A stretch of DNA of 64,000 nt from Zunongwangia mangrovi. GTDB lineage: Bacteria > Bacteroidota > Bacteroidia > Flavobacteriales > Flavobacteriaceae. Made by a program: the position numbers and the translations under genes. Of this stretch, positions 46,917-56,156 are shown in pieces; positions within the stretch are counted from its first letter, which is position 1, and every line of letters starts with the position of its first letter. Below the pieces are notes generated by a model, which made no database searches, was not told the DNA's origin, and was given only the letters and a program-made list of their open reading frames with translations. Where the stretch lies: NCBI RefSeq assembly GCF_900112105.1, contig NZ_FOKV01000006.1, forward strand, positions 151,929-215,928. Direction: 5' to 3'.

Positions 46917-48344
46917 ATGTCGAAAACTGCGCAATCAGTTTGGAATAGCTGTCTAGCTTTTATAAAAGATAACATTTCGCCACAGGCTTATAAAACCTGG
47001 TTCGAGCCAATACAAGCAGTAAAGCTTACCGATTGTGCATTAAGCATACAGGTACCGTCTAAGTTTTTCTACGAGTGGTTGGAAGAACACTATGTTAAAC
47101 TTTTAAAAGTTAGCTTAACCCGCGAGCTTGGGGAGAAAGCAAAATTGGTGTACGTTATAAAGATGGAAAACACCTACGGTAACAAGTTACCTTTTACCGA
47201 AAAGATTCCCAGTACACAAAGAGCTAATATGACTTCACAGGAAGTAGATGTTCCCGTGAAGAATAAAAACCCTGAATTAAAGAATCCTTTTGTGATTCCG
47301 GGGATTAGAAATGTAAAGATCGAATCTCAATTAAATCCTAGTTATAACTTCGAGAATTTCCTTGAAGGAGACTCTAACCGATTAGCCAGATCTGCTGGTT
47401 TAGCGGTAGCAAACAAACCGGGAGGAACATCTTTTAATCCGCTTCTTATTTTTGGAGGCGTTGGTCTTGGGAAAACTCATTTGGCACACGCCATTGGAGT
47501 AGAAATAAAAGACAAATATCCAGAGAAAACGGTTCTTTATATTTCTGCGGAAAAATTTACTCAGCAGTATATCGAATCTGTTAAGAAGAATAATCGAAAC
47601 GACTTTATTCACTTCTACCAGATCATTGATGTTTTAATTGTAGATGACATTCAGTTATTATCGGGTAAAGCAGGAACTCAGGATGTATTTTTCCACATCT
47701 TTAACCACTTGCATCAAAACGGAAAACAGGTAATTCTTACCAGTGATAAAGCTCCGGTAGATATGCAGGATATCGAGCAGCGTTTACTTTCTCGATTTAA
47801 GTGGGGACTTTCAGCAGAATTACAACATCCAGATTTTGAAACTCGTGTTTCAATAATTAAGAATAAACTTTATCGTGATGGTGTAGAAATGCCTGAAGAT
47901 ATCGTTGAGTTCTTAGCGAACAACATTAAAGCTAATATTCGTGAATTAGAAGGAGCAATTATTTCTTTGATCGCTCACTCTTCTTTCAACAAAAAGGATG
48001 TTACTTTAGAACTTGCAAAGAAGATCGTCGATAATTACGTTAAGAACACCAAACGTGAAGTAAGTATCGATTACATTCAAAAAGTAGTAAGTGATTACTT
48101 CCAGATGGATGTAGAAACTTTGCAATCTAAAACCAGAAAGCGACACATTGTACAGGCGAGACAATTGGCCATGTTCTTTGCGAAGAAATTTACAAAAGCT
48201 TCCTTAGCCAGTATCGGCTCACAAATAGGAAGTCGGGACCATGCCACTGTGCTACACGCTTGCAAAACGGTAGATAATCTTGCTTCTACAGATAAGCAAT
48301 TCAAGAAATTTGTAGAAGACCTCAATAAAAAATTAACGATCTAA
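46917..48344 (+). CDS. dnaA: chromosomal replication initiator DnaA
   Basis: The 475-aa protein shows all four DnaA domains: an N-terminal helicase/DnaB-interaction domain (about 1-85), a short linker, the AAA+ domain with Walker A GGVGLGKT (residues 180-187) and Walker B LIVDDIQLL (about 240-248), and the C-terminal DNA-binding helix region with SRDHATVLHACKTV (about 440-453). It opens the origin by binding DnaA boxes. I see no cluster of DnaA boxes in the upstream spacer, so the origin may be elsewhere. A terminator follows at 48351. Confidence 0.96.
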   Translation: MSKTAQSVWNSCLAFIKDNISPQAYKTWFEPIQAVKLTDCALSIQVPSKFFYEWLEEHYVKLLKVSLTRELGEKAKLVYVIKMENTYGNKLPFTEKIPSTQRANMTSQEVDVPVKNKNPELKNPFVIPGIRNVKIESQLNPSYNFENFLEGDSNRLARSAGLAVANKPGGTSFNPLLIFGGVGLGKTHLAHAIGVEIKDKYPEKTVLYISAEKFTQQYIESVKKNNRNDFIHFYQIIDVLIVDDIQLLSGKAGTQDVFFHIFNHLHQNGKQVILTSDKAPVDMQDIEQRLLSRFKWGLSAELQHPDFETRVSIIKNKLYRDGVEMPEDIVEFLANNIKANIRELEGAIISLIAHSSFNKKDVTLELAKKIVDNYVKNTKREVSIDYIQKVVSDYFQMDVETLQSKTRKRHIVQARQLAMFFAKKFTKASLASIGSQIGSRDHATVLHACKTVDNLASTDKQFKKFVEDLNKKLTI

Positions 48345-48350
48345 GTTTCA

Positions 48351-48376
48351 AAAAGCTCTTTTAAAAGAGCTTTTTT
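48351..48376 (+). terminator. rho-independent terminator after dnaA
   Basis: A palindromic stem AAAAGCTCTTTT with AAAAGAGCTTTT is followed by a T-run, 7 nt after the dnaA stop codon. Confidence 0.85.
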
Positions 48377-48397
48377 GCTTTAAAATAGCTACTGAAT

Positions 48398-48868
48398 ATG
48401 AAAAAGAAAAAGATCCTTATGGTTTGCCTTGGCAATATTTGCCGCTCGCCTCTTGCTGAAGGAGTTTTAAAGGCAAAAGTAGATGCAAATGAAGTTTACG
48501 TAGATTCGGCCGGAACTAGCAATTATCATATTGACGATCTACCCGATCGCAGATCTATTGCTACTGCTAGAAAACATGATCTTGATATTACCGATCAACG
48601 CGGACGCCAACTTACAAAGCAAGATTTGAAAGATTTTGACCATATTTTTGTGATGGATAATTCAAATTATCGTGATGCAGTTTCTTTAACTAATTCCGAA
48701 GAAGAAAAAGCAAAAATAAAACTGATTTTAAACGAGATCTTTCCCGGTGAAAATGTAGATGTTCCAGATCCTTATTATGGCGGAGATCAAGGCTTCGAAA
48801 ATGTATATCAAATGCTGGATGAAGCTACAGATAAGATCATTGAAAAATTAAACAACGGAACCTACTAA
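48398..48868 (+). CDS. low-molecular-weight protein tyrosine phosphatase
   Basis: The 156-aa protein has the P-loop CLGNICRS with nucleophile C10 and R16, and the general-acid Asp in DVPDPYYGG near residue 128. Its length is normal for the family. Such phosphatases are cytosolic and often act on tyrosine kinases that control polysaccharide export; no such kinase is in the window. Its last base pair is shared with the start of the RsmI-like gene (48868), so the two are coupled. Confidence 0.93.
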   Translation: MKKKKILMVCLGNICRSPLAEGVLKAKVDANEVYVDSAGTSNYHIDDLPDRRSIATARKHDLDITDQRGRQLTKQDLKDFDHIFVMDNSNYRDAVSLTNSEEEKAKIKLILNEIFPGENVDVPDPYYGGDQGFENVYQMLDEATDKIIEKLNNGTY

Positions 48869-49593
48869 TGGCAGCAAACTTTTCATTTTCAGGAAAACTT
48901 TATTTAATCCCAACGACATTGGGAGAATCTAACCCTATAGATGTTTTACCATTAACGGTAAAAAAACACGTAGAACGCATAGATCATTATATTGCTGAAA
49001 ACGAAAAAACTGCGCGTAGAGCCATAAAAAAACTTGTTCCGCAGAAAAAACAGCAGATTCTAAAATTCAAAACTCTAAACAAGTTTACTGAAGTTACTGA
49101 AATCCCGAATTTTTTAGACGCCTGTAAAGAGGGATTTGATATGGGACTTATAAGTGAAGCCGGTGTTCCCGGAGTTGCCGATCCCGGTGCCGAAATTGTA
49201 AAGCTGGCTCATCAAAATGGAATACAGGTAATTCCTTTAGTTGGTCCTTCCTCGATCTTACTTGCCATGATGGGTAGCGGAATGAACGGCCAGGCTTTTA
49301 GCTTTAATGGCTACTTACCTATCGATAAAAAAGAAAAGAAGCAGGAATTGAAGAATCTTGAACGTATTTCTGCTGAAAAAAATATGGCTCAGGTTTTTAT
49401 TGAAACGCCATACCGCAATAACAAGCTTTTAGAAGACCTTATACAGACTTTACACCCTTCTACCCGCCTATGTATTGCTTGCGATATCACACTGCCTACA
49501 GAATTTATCCTAACGCTTCATATAAATGAGTGGAAACAAAAAAAGGTAGACCTTCATAAAAGACCTACCATTTTTGTTATTCAAAAAGACTAA
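48868..49593 (+). CDS. SAM-dependent methyltransferase, RsmI-like (tetrapyrrole-methylase fold)
   Basis: The 241-aa protein has the tetrapyrrole-methylase fold: KLYLIPTTLGES at the start, MGLISEAGVPGVADPGAEIV (about 93-111), IQVIPLVGPSSILLAMMGSG (about 118-137) and FSFNGYLP. This resembles RsmI, which 2'-O-methylates 16S rRNA C1402, although the C-terminal part is short and the genuine RsmI usually has a GTLYLVATPIGN start. It is one bp from the phosphatase gene. A non-RsmI paralogue is possible; the target is uncertain. Confidence 0.8.
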   Translation: MAANFSFSGKLYLIPTTLGESNPIDVLPLTVKKHVERIDHYIAENEKTARRAIKKLVPQKKQQILKFKTLNKFTEVTEIPNFLDACKEGFDMGLISEAGVPGVADPGAEIVKLAHQNGIQVIPLVGPSSILLAMMGSGMNGQAFSFNGYLPIDKKEKKQELKNLERISAEKNMAQVFIETPYRNNKLLEDLIQTLHPSTRLCIACDITLPTEFILTLHINEWKQKKVDLHKRPTIFVIQKD

Positions 49594-49601
49594 ACCTAAG
49601 A

Positions 49602-50279
49602 TTAGGAATTAGCGATATCTATTTTCGAAAAATCTACACGCGGATTTTTAACAGGTTTAATAAACGATGTATCATATCCAGAAAAACGCTTCATATAATA
49701 TTTAATACTGGTACCAAATGCATCGTTAAACATCTGCGCACCATAACTTCTTAAATATTTTTTCACACTACCAGGCCCTGCAAGATGTGCAGCAGCCAGT
49801 ATTCCAGATTCGGTAACTTCAACTCCATTTATTGTTTTACCAACAAAGCGTTTGATATCACGAATCAAAATCCATTTGTTACGGGAAGCATTGGTATAAA
49901 ACGTTGCTTCCTGAAGTTCTGGAGTATTAAGGAATTCCTGTGTGTTGTAAACACCTAATAAATTAAGTGTTCCTTTACCAAACTGGTATTTCCCCATATA
50001 ACCATACTCGTTAATACTCTTGTAGTCTCCACGAGATTCTTTAAAGCCAATTGCTTCTTTAAACCCTATATAAGACTTACCTAATTTCGGAAGTGCTTTT
50101 ACAGCAACTTCTGTAGATTCTAACGGCAGCGTATCTAGCGATACCGTATAATCTAATTCAAGATTTGGAGTAGTAAAACCTTCAATCTCTAAATCGGCTG
50201 CCTTCTTAGTGCTGAAACTAAAAAACACAGATCCAGCAAGAACTGGTAACCAGGAAAGTTTAACAATTTTCTTACTCAT
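49602..50279 (-). CDS. secreted lysozyme/transglycosylase-like protein
   Basis: The 225-aa protein has an N-terminal signal peptide-like stretch (LSWLPVLAGSVFFSFS). Residues about 75-215 show FKEAIGFKESRGDYKSINEYGYMGKYQFG, where the ES and GKYQFG pattern is like the SLT/lysozyme catalytic Glu region, and AAAHLAGPGSVKKYL. It probably acts on or binds peptidoglycan in the periplasm. It is convergent with the RsmI-like gene (8 bp between stops). A TAnnTTTG box (50362-50369) is upstream. Enzymatic class is likely, not proven. Confidence 0.7.
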   Translation of the reverse strand: MSKKIVKLSWLPVLAGSVFFSFSTKKAADLEIEGFTTPNLELDYTVSLDTLPLESTEVAVKALPKLGKSYIGFKEAIGFKESRGDYKSINEYGYMGKYQFGKGTLNLLGVYNTQEFLNTPELQEATFYTNASRNKWILIRDIKRFVGKTINGVEVTESGILAAAHLAGPGSVKKYLRSYGAQMFNDAFGTSIKYYMKRFSGYDTSFIKPVKNPRVDFSKIDIANS

Positions 50280-50361
50280 TACATTTTTTTTCTGAAGACT
50301 TTGTTAAATCAAATTTTATTTCTATATTTATAAACTTGATTTATCTTCAAATTTGCGGATG

Positions 50362-50369
50362 CAAATGTA
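50362..50369 (-). promoter_or_regulatory. minus-7 box for the lysozyme-like gene
   Basis: CAAATGTA on the plus strand reads TACATTTG on the minus strand, an exact TAnnTTTG match. No minus-33 box is clear. Transcription would start near 50356, about 77 nt before the ATG. Confidence 0.4.
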
Positions 50370-50489
50370 AGACAATTTTTAATAATCTGAAATTCAGACT
50401 GTTAAACCTTTCACAAAGCTATTTCAACTTTAGTAAAAAGATAACACAAAGCATATCAACAAGTTACACTTTCCTTAATTTGAGATTTT

Positions 50490-51533
50490 TTATCTTTTTA
50501 TACCCTGTTTATTAATCCAGCGTACATATTCCTGCTTGTTTCTATTATGCTGAGCAAGGGTTTTAGCAAATTTATGATACCCGAAATTTTCTACGTTGGC
50601 TACAAAATAGAAGTAATCGTGATCCTCATAATTTAATACTGCATTAATTGAAGAAATATCGGGCATACTAATTGGCCCGGGGGGAATTGTAGCATATTTA
50701 TAAGTATTGTAAGGAGAATCTAATTCAAGATCTTTATAAAGCACTCTTTTTATGATCGTATCGAAATTCTGTGTTTTTTCTTTAATCGCATAAATCACTG
50801 TAGGATCGGCATCCAATTTCCAGCCATTCTTATAACGATTCATGTACACTCCGGCAACTCTTGGACGCTCGTCTACCTTTGCGGTTTCTTTTTGCACAAT
50901 AGAAGCTATAGTAATTACCTGCGCCGGTGTTAAACCAATTTCTTCAGCTTTCTTTAATTTCTCATCCGTCCAAAAGCGATCGTATTCCTTTTTCATTCTG
51001 CTTATAAATTCTTCAGCAGAGGTATTCCAAAAAAATTCATACTTATTAGGAATATACATTCCTAAGGCTGTTGCTTCGTTAAAATCATTTTCAGCAAGAA
51101 AATCCTCACTTCTCATCGCTTCAAGTAAACTAAGACTATCTGCTTCGATTTGAGACGAAACACGGCCAGCAAGATCTTCGATACGCTCCTGATTATTAAA
51201 AGTTACATTAATCGGCGCATTCCTGCTTCTAAGTGTATTGATGATCTCGTTATTGTTCATTCCTTTTTTCAGGATAAACCTTCCAGCTTTTATATTATTT
51301 GGATATTGCTTCTTTTCTGCAACGATATTAAAGCTATTAAGATCTTTGATGAGCGGTCTTAAGCTATCGATCACCGCTGGGTAAGCCGAATTTGTAGGAA
51401 TTAGCACAACTTTCTCTTCGGAAGAAAATGCGGTATTTTCCCCAAAAATACTTTGATAAATATAATAACTGAATCCTCCTACGGCCACCAATCCTAAAAT
51501 TGCAATGGCTACTAAAATCTTTTTAATGTACAT
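50490..51533 (-). CDS. mltG: endolytic murein transglycosylase MltG
   Basis: The 347-aa protein has one N-terminal membrane helix (about residues 6-25) and the YceG/MltG periplasmic domain. The family motifs ITIASIVQKETAKVDERPRVAGVYMNR (catalytic Glu in QKE, about 218) and DADPTVIYAI are present, as is YNTYKYATIPPGPISMPD near 280. It cuts growing glycan strands and sets their length. It overlaps the upstream GNAT gene by 11 bp, so the two are coupled. Confidence 0.94.
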   Translation of the reverse strand: MYIKKILVAIAILGLVAVGGFSYYIYQSIFGENTAFSSEEKVVLIPTNSAYPAVIDSLRPLIKDLNSFNIVAEKKQYPNNIKAGRFILKKGMNNNEIINTLRSRNAPINVTFNNQERIEDLAGRVSSQIEADSLSLLEAMRSEDFLAENDFNEATALGMYIPNKYEFFWNTSAEEFISRMKKEYDRFWTDEKLKKAEEIGLTPAQVITIASIVQKETAKVDERPRVAGVYMNRYKNGWKLDADPTVIYAIKEKTQNFDTIIKRVLYKDLELDSPYNTYKYATIPPGPISMPDISSINAVLNYEDHDYFYFVANVENFGYHKFAKTLAQHNRNKQEYVRWINKQGIKR

Positions 51534-52056
51534 TCTTATTTATTAGTTGATATAAATATTCGTCTTTAAAACGACCATTTACAAACGTCCATTCCTTTTT
51601 TAAACCTGCCTGCGTGAATCCGCGATTTTCGAATAGTCGCAAGCTACGCTCGTTATCTGCGGTGATATTTGCATATACCTGATGCAGTCCTAAATGCTTG
51701 AAGCAGTATTTACAAACAAGCGCTAAACTTTCGGCTCCAAAACCTTTTTGTCGTTCTTCTGGATTTGCAATTAGAATCCCAATGGCAGCCCTTCGATCTC
51801 TTGGTTCGAAATCGAAAATATCAATCAAACCAATGGGCTGATCTTTGAGATTACAAATTACCAGACGCAATTGTTTTATTTCGTAAATATCTAAATGTGA
51901 ATTTTCAAGATATTTTTTCAGGATATATTTTGAAAAAGGAGCTTGCGTAGCACTTACTTCCCAAAATTCTTCGTTATTCTCCAATTCGTGAAGAAATTCG
52001 AGATCTTCAGGCTCTAATGCGCGCAGATATAATTTCTCTCCTTTTAATGTTAGCAT
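51523..52056 (-). CDS. RimJ/RimL-type GNAT acetyltransferase
   Basis: The 177-aa protein starts LKGEKLYLRALEPEDLEFLHELENNEEFW, the hallmark N-terminus of RimJ/RimL-like ribosomal or spermidine acetyltransferases. The acetyl-CoA loop is EERQKGFGAESL (about 101-112), followed by NERSLRLFENRGF. It overlaps dapF at its start by 7 bp and mltG at its end by 11 bp. Substrate not determined. Confidence 0.86.
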   Translation of the reverse strand: MLTLKGEKLYLRALEPEDLEFLHELENNEEFWEVSATQAPFSKYILKKYLENSHLDIYEIKQLRLVICNLKDQPIGLIDIFDFEPRDRRAAIGILIANPEERQKGFGAESLALVCKYCFKHLGLHQVYANITADNERSLRLFENRGFTQAGLKKEWTFVNGRFKDEYLYQLINKNVH

Positions 52057-52841
52057 TCGATCTCTCCTTTAAAAACAAGTTTTGCAGGACCCTTTAACCA
52101 AACATCGCTATAATTATTGCCTTCAGCTTTAAAACTTACTGATAAATTCCCTCCCGGAACCTGCAATTTCACCTCACTTGCCTTCGTTCTATTACTATTA
52201 TGCGCTGCAATCGCCACTGCAGTTACTCCTGTCCCACAAGCTAAAGTTTCATCTTCTACTCCGCGTTCATACGTTCGCACTATAAAAGTATCATCAGCTT
52301 CAGTTTTCTCGACAAAATTAACGTTAGTTCCTTTTTCCTTATAATCTGTAGAATATCGTATAGCCGCTCCTTCTTCTTTCACATCAAGGTCTTTTACATT
52401 TTCAGTAAAAACAATATGATGTGGTGAACCTGTATCTAGAAATGCAATATTACCAGATTGGTAAATATCAGATACATTTTGCATCTGTAAATTTACAATA
52501 TCGTCTTTATCTACAGAAGCTTTATGAGGGCCATCGATGGCGGTAAAACTGGCTTCAGATTCTATGATTCCAAGCATTTTTGCAAAAGCTACTAGACATC
52601 TCCCACCGTTGCCGCACATGCTACTTTCATTCCCATCAGCATTAAAATAAACCATTTTAAAATCGTCTCCTTCAACATCCGGGTGTTCTAAAAGAATTAA
52701 TCCGTCTGCTCCTATGCCAAATTTACGGTCACAAAGCCTGTTGATCAATTTGGTATCGTTTTTGGATACTCTTTTATCACGATTATCGATCATAACAAAA
52801 TCGTTTCCTGTTCCCTGATATTTGAAAAACTGAAGTCTCAT
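52050..52841 (-). CDS. dapF: diaminopimelate epimerase
   Basis: The 263-aa protein has both catalytic cysteines: C76 in SSMCGNGGRC and C202 in TLACGTGVTAV. The rest (FFKYQGTGNDFVMID start, IGADGLILLE) is standard DapF. It converts LL- to meso-diaminopimelate for peptidoglycan and lysine synthesis. It leads a minus-strand operon with the GNAT and mltG genes and is divergent from htrA. A TAnnTTTG box (52864-52871) lies just upstream of the ATG. Confidence 0.96.
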   Translation of the reverse strand: MRLQFFKYQGTGNDFVMIDNRDKRVSKNDTKLINRLCDRKFGIGADGLILLEHPDVEGDDFKMVYFNADGNESSMCGNGGRCLVAFAKMLGIIESEASFTAIDGPHKASVDKDDIVNLQMQNVSDIYQSGNIAFLDTGSPHHIVFTENVKDLDVKEEGAAIRYSTDYKEKGTNVNFVEKTEADDTFIVRTYERGVEDETLACGTGVTAVAIAAHNSNRTKASEVKLQVPGGNLSVSFKAEGNNYSDVWLKGPAKLVFKGEIEC

Positions 52842-52863
52842 TTTTTAGCAGATTTTAACGGCT

Positions 52864-52871
52864 CAAATATA
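52864..52871 (-). promoter_or_regulatory. minus-7 box of dapF
   Basis: CAAATATA on the plus strand reads TATATTTG on the minus strand, an exact TAnnTTTG match. It would give a leader of about 17 nt. No minus-33 box is visible. Confidence 0.4.
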
Positions 52872-52979
52872 CAATTTTAGAACTGACTTCTACGTTTTTA
52901 ACTATTAGCTGACAAACAGGAAAATAGAATCTATTTAGTATAATTTAAAAGTTTAATTAATAAAATTTTTCAAAAGAAG

Positions 52980-54377
52980 ATGAGAAAATTAGCAAGTTTA
53001 CTTATTGTGTCCATCCTTGGTGGAGCATTAACATTAGGTAGCTACAAGCTATTTTTTGAAGAAGAAAATGTTTCCTTCTTGCAAGAAAAGAAAGATGCTA
53101 CCCAAAGCCTTATTCAAGCAAATTATGATGCCAATCGTACTTATGGTACGAATGTAGATTTTACAGCTGCTGCCGAAAAAACAGTACATGCGGTTGTGCA
53201 CGTTAAAAATGTTGCCGTCTATAGTGGCCCTAGAAGCTGGGCAGATGTTATGCGAGGTAAAACAGAATCTAGCAAAGCGCTGCGAGGAACTGGATCTGGT
53301 GTGATTATTACTCCAGATGGTTATATCGTGACCAATAATCACGTGATCGACGGTGCTAACGAATTAGAAGTAACCTTAAACAACAACAAAACTTATAAAG
53401 CGAAAGTTGTTGGGGCCGATGCAACTTCAGATATTGCATTAATCAAAGTAGAACCAGAAGAAGAGTTAGAATATATTCCTTTTGGAAACTCAAACAATGT
53501 AAAAGTTGGTGAGTGGGTTTTAGCTGTTGGGAATCCTTTCAATTTAAAATCTACCGTAACTGCCGGTATTGTAAGTGCAAAATCCAGAAACTTAAATCCT
53601 AATGCTACCGGACAATCTTTTATCCAGACCGATGCTGCGATAAACCCAGGAAATAGCGGTGGTGCTCTAGTAAATATTAATGGTGAGCTGGTAGGAATTA
53701 ACACTGCGATCACCTCTATGACGGGTAGCTATGTTGGTTATGCCTTTGCCGTACCATCTAATAATGCCCGAAAAATTGTTGAAGATATTATGGAATATGG
53801 AGATATTCAACAAGGAATTCTTGGTATTAGAGGAAGTGATTTCACCAGAACACCAGAGCTTAGCGAAGAATACGGCACTACACAGGGTGTTTATGTAAGT
53901 GAAGTAACTTCTGGAAGTGGTGCAGAGAAAGCCGGGATTAAATCGAAAGATGTGATAAGAAAAGTAGATAATATTAAGATAAATAAATTCTCAGATCTTA
54001 CCGGTTATATTAATACCAAGAGACCCAACGACACCGTAAATGTGACTATTTTAAGAGATGGTACAGAAAAAGAAATCGCGGTAAAATTAACCGAACTTCG
54101 TGTAACGCAACTCCCTATTGGGTTAGAGGTGACTAACGCTACTAAAGATGAACTGAAGTTTTATCAAACCGAAAATGGTGTTAAGATTAGTAAAACCTTA
54201 AGTGAGCAATATTCTGAAGAAGAATTTGTAGGTTCTATTATTACTGAAATTAACGGAGAAAAGATCTACGATATTCGTGATGCCGATGAAGCTTTTAAAT
54301 CTTTAGAAAGAGGGCAAGGTTTAACAATGACATTTATTGATAAAACAGGGCAAAAACAGCGTGTAATCTTCAGATAG
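52980..54377 (+). CDS. periplasmic serine protease (HtrA/DegP family)
   Basis: The 465-aa protein has an N-terminal signal or anchor segment (about 3-20), the trypsin-like catalytic triad H121 (VTNNHVIDG), D151 (SDIALIKV) and S226 (NPGNSGGAL). Two PDZ domains follow (about 265-365 and 385-465). The family degrades or refolds misfolded envelope proteins under stress. It has a terminator after its stop and is divergent from dapF. Confidence 0.94.
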   Translation: MRKLASLLIVSILGGALTLGSYKLFFEEENVSFLQEKKDATQSLIQANYDANRTYGTNVDFTAAAEKTVHAVVHVKNVAVYSGPRSWADVMRGKTESSKALRGTGSGVIITPDGYIVTNNHVIDGANELEVTLNNNKTYKAKVVGADATSDIALIKVEPEEELEYIPFGNSNNVKVGEWVLAVGNPFNLKSTVTAGIVSAKSRNLNPNATGQSFIQTDAAINPGNSGGALVNINGELVGINTAITSMTGSYVGYAFAVPSNNARKIVEDIMEYGDIQQGILGIRGSDFTRTPELSEEYGTTQGVYVSEVTSGSGAEKAGIKSKDVIRKVDNIKINKFSDLTGYINTKRPNDTVNVTILRDGTEKEIAVKLTELRVTQLPIGLEVTNATKDELKFYQTENGVKISKTLSEQYSEEEFVGSIITEINGEKIYDIRDADEAFKSLERGQGLTMTFIDKTGQKQRVIFR

Positions 54378-54401
54378 GTAATAAACGTTATAAATACACT
54401 T

Positions 54402-54430
54402 AAAACTCCTGTGTTTACGGGAGTTTTTTT
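54402..54430 (+). terminator. rho-independent terminator after htrA-like gene
   Basis: An 8-bp stem AAAACTCC / GGAGTTTT with a 9-10 nt loop is followed by a T-run, 25 nt after the stop codon. Confidence 0.8.
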
Positions 54431-54439
54431 ATGTTCTAA

Positions 54440-54474
54440 TTGTTTTACGAAAACGTTTGAAATCCATACTTTTG
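54440..54474 (+). promoter_or_regulatory. promoter of the GAPDH gene
   Basis: TACTTTTG (54467-54474) is an exact TAnnTTTG box; a TTG at 54440-54442 is 24 nt upstream, slightly long for the minus-33 spacing. It predicts a start near 54480 and a leader of about 24 nt before the ATG at 54504. Confidence 0.5.
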
Positions 54475-54503
54475 TATTAAATTTAACCACACATTTACAC
54501 AAA

Positions 54504-55952
54504 ATGAGCTTAAATAAAGTTTACGAAAGAGAACTGGCATTTCAGGCAGATCGAAGACGTGCAACAGTAGAATTTATAAATATCGTCAGTGATTTATGGT
54601 ATGATAAATCTATCGAGCTTGTTCTTTTTAGAAATCAGCTAATCAATAAAAATGTTAGTGACATTTTAAATCTTCATGAATATGCTGGCGCTTTTGTGCA
54701 AAAACCGATCTCAATCTTTGATTCGGTTGAAATCGCAAAAGCGATAAAAGGTCTGGATCTTCCTCCGGCAAAATTAGATATTGGTAAGCTTACTTACGAA
54801 TATCACCTGGAAGATGAAGAATATACCAATGCACTGGCTTTCGTTTCAGATAAATTAAAAGGTTCTAAAGAAGTAGAAGCAGTGACTCCCAAAGACGTGG
54901 TGTTATATGGTTTCGGAAGAATTGGCCGATTGGTTGCTCGAGAATTAATGACAAAAACCGGCAAAGGCAACCAACTTAGATTAAGAGCCATTGTAACCAG
55001 AGACAAAATTTCAGAAGAAGTTTTAGCTAAAAGAGCTTCACTTTTAATGAATGATTCAATCCATGGTGAATTTGCAGGAACGGTTTCTTATGACCTTGAA
55101 AAATCTGCTCTTTTAATCAACGGAACTACGGTTCATGTAATTAGTGCTGCAAAACCCGAAGATGTAGACTACACAAAATTTGGTATAAATGAAGCTCTAA
55201 TTATCGATAATACTGGTGCTTTTCGAGACCAGGAAGCACTGAAACGACATTTAAGTTCTAAAGGAGCTTCAAAAGTATTGCTTACCGCACCGGGAAAAGG
55301 AATTCCTAATATCGTTCACGGGGCAAACCACACGTTATTTAAGCCAGATGAAAACGACATTTATTCGGCTGCCAGCTGTACCACAAATGCGATCACTCCG
55401 GTCTTAAAAGCTATCGACGAATCCTTAGGGATCGTCCACGGGCATTTAGAAACTATCCATGCGTATACCAACGATCAAAACCTGGTAGACAATATGCATA
55501 GCAAATATCGCCGTGGCAGGGCAGCGAGTTTAAATATGGTTATTACTGAAACCGGTGCCGGTAAAGCAGTTGCCAAATGCTTACCTCAATTAGAAGGAAA
55601 GTTAACTTCTAACGCTATACGAGTTCCTGTACCAAATGGATCTTTAGCTATTTTACATTTAGAGGTAGAAAATGAAACTTCCGTTGAAGGTGTAAACTCG
55701 GTCTTAAAAAAATATGCGCTGGAAGGCGATTTGGTAGAGCAAATTAAATTCTCGATCGATAACGAACTGGTTTCATCAGATATTATTGGTTCTTCTGCGC
55801 CATCAATTTATGACAGTAAGGCAACGATTGTTGCTAATCATGGAAAAAGCATCGTGCTATACGTATGGTACGATAATGAATATGGCTATAGCCATCAGGT
55901 AATCAGGCTAGCGAAGTATATTGCTAAAGTTAGGCGATATACTTACTACTAA
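54504..55952 (+). CDS. gap: glyceraldehyde-3-phosphate dehydrogenase, long form
   Basis: I use the ATG at 54504; the open frame reaches back to 54411 but that part covers the promoter and terminator. The 482-aa protein has an N-terminal extension of about 130 residues absent from classical 335-aa GAPDH, then the NAD motif GFGRIG (136-141) and the catalytic Cys292 in SCTTNAITP with His near 319 in ETIHAYTNDQ. This long form is common in Bacteroidota. It interconverts glyceraldehyde 3-phosphate and 1,3-bisphosphoglycerate; the extended type is often the gluconeogenic or NADP-linked paralogue, which is inference here. Confidence 0.93.
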   Translation: MSLNKVYERELAFQADRRRATVEFINIVSDLWYDKSIELVLFRNQLINKNVSDILNLHEYAGAFVQKPISIFDSVEIAKAIKGLDLPPAKLDIGKLTYEYHLEDEEYTNALAFVSDKLKGSKEVEAVTPKDVVLYGFGRIGRLVARELMTKTGKGNQLRLRAIVTRDKISEEVLAKRASLLMNDSIHGEFAGTVSYDLEKSALLINGTTVHVISAAKPEDVDYTKFGINEALIIDNTGAFRDQEALKRHLSSKGASKVLLTAPGKGIPNIVHGANHTLFKPDENDIYSAASCTTNAITPVLKAIDESLGIVHGHLETIHAYTNDQNLVDNMHSKYRRGRAASLNMVITETGAGKAVAKCLPQLEGKLTSNAIRVPVPNGSLAILHLEVENETSVEGVNSVLKKYALEGDLVEQIKFSIDNELVSSDIIGSSAPSIYDSKATIVANHGKSIVLYVWYDNEYGYSHQVIRLAKYIAKVRRYTYY

Positions 55953-55974
55953 ACCTGTATTTTTTCCAATCCCC

Positions 55975-56003
55975 GATACCCGCCAATGGCGGGTATCTTT
56001 TTT
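55975..56003 (+). terminator. rho-independent terminator after gap
   Basis: A perfect 10-bp stem GATACCCGCC / GGCGGGTATC with loop AAT, followed by six T. It is 23 nt after the gap stop codon. Confidence 0.92.
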
Positions 56004-56048
56004 ATGATAAACTTAACCTGTTGATTTAAAGTCTTTGTGCAATTTTAT

Positions 56049-56154
56049 AAAAAGTAAACTACCTTGGGGCAAGCCCTCAAGACATTCGTTGGAAACAAAT
56101 TTTTAATTTCGAGGCAAGCCTTGGGGCATTATACCCTTTGGCGGTGCCAATAAA
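56049..56154. repeat. 106-bp dispersed palindromic repeat, copy A
   Basis: The block from AAAAAGTAAACTACC to GCCAATAAA is present again at 61600-61705 with the same length and 84 of 106 identical bases (hand count). It contains two short palindromes (CTTGGGGC-AAG-CCC, and GAGGCAAGCCTTGG). It ends 2 bp before the start of the DUF748-like gene, so it may be part of that gene's leader. Confidence 0.75.
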
Positions 56155-56156
56155 GC

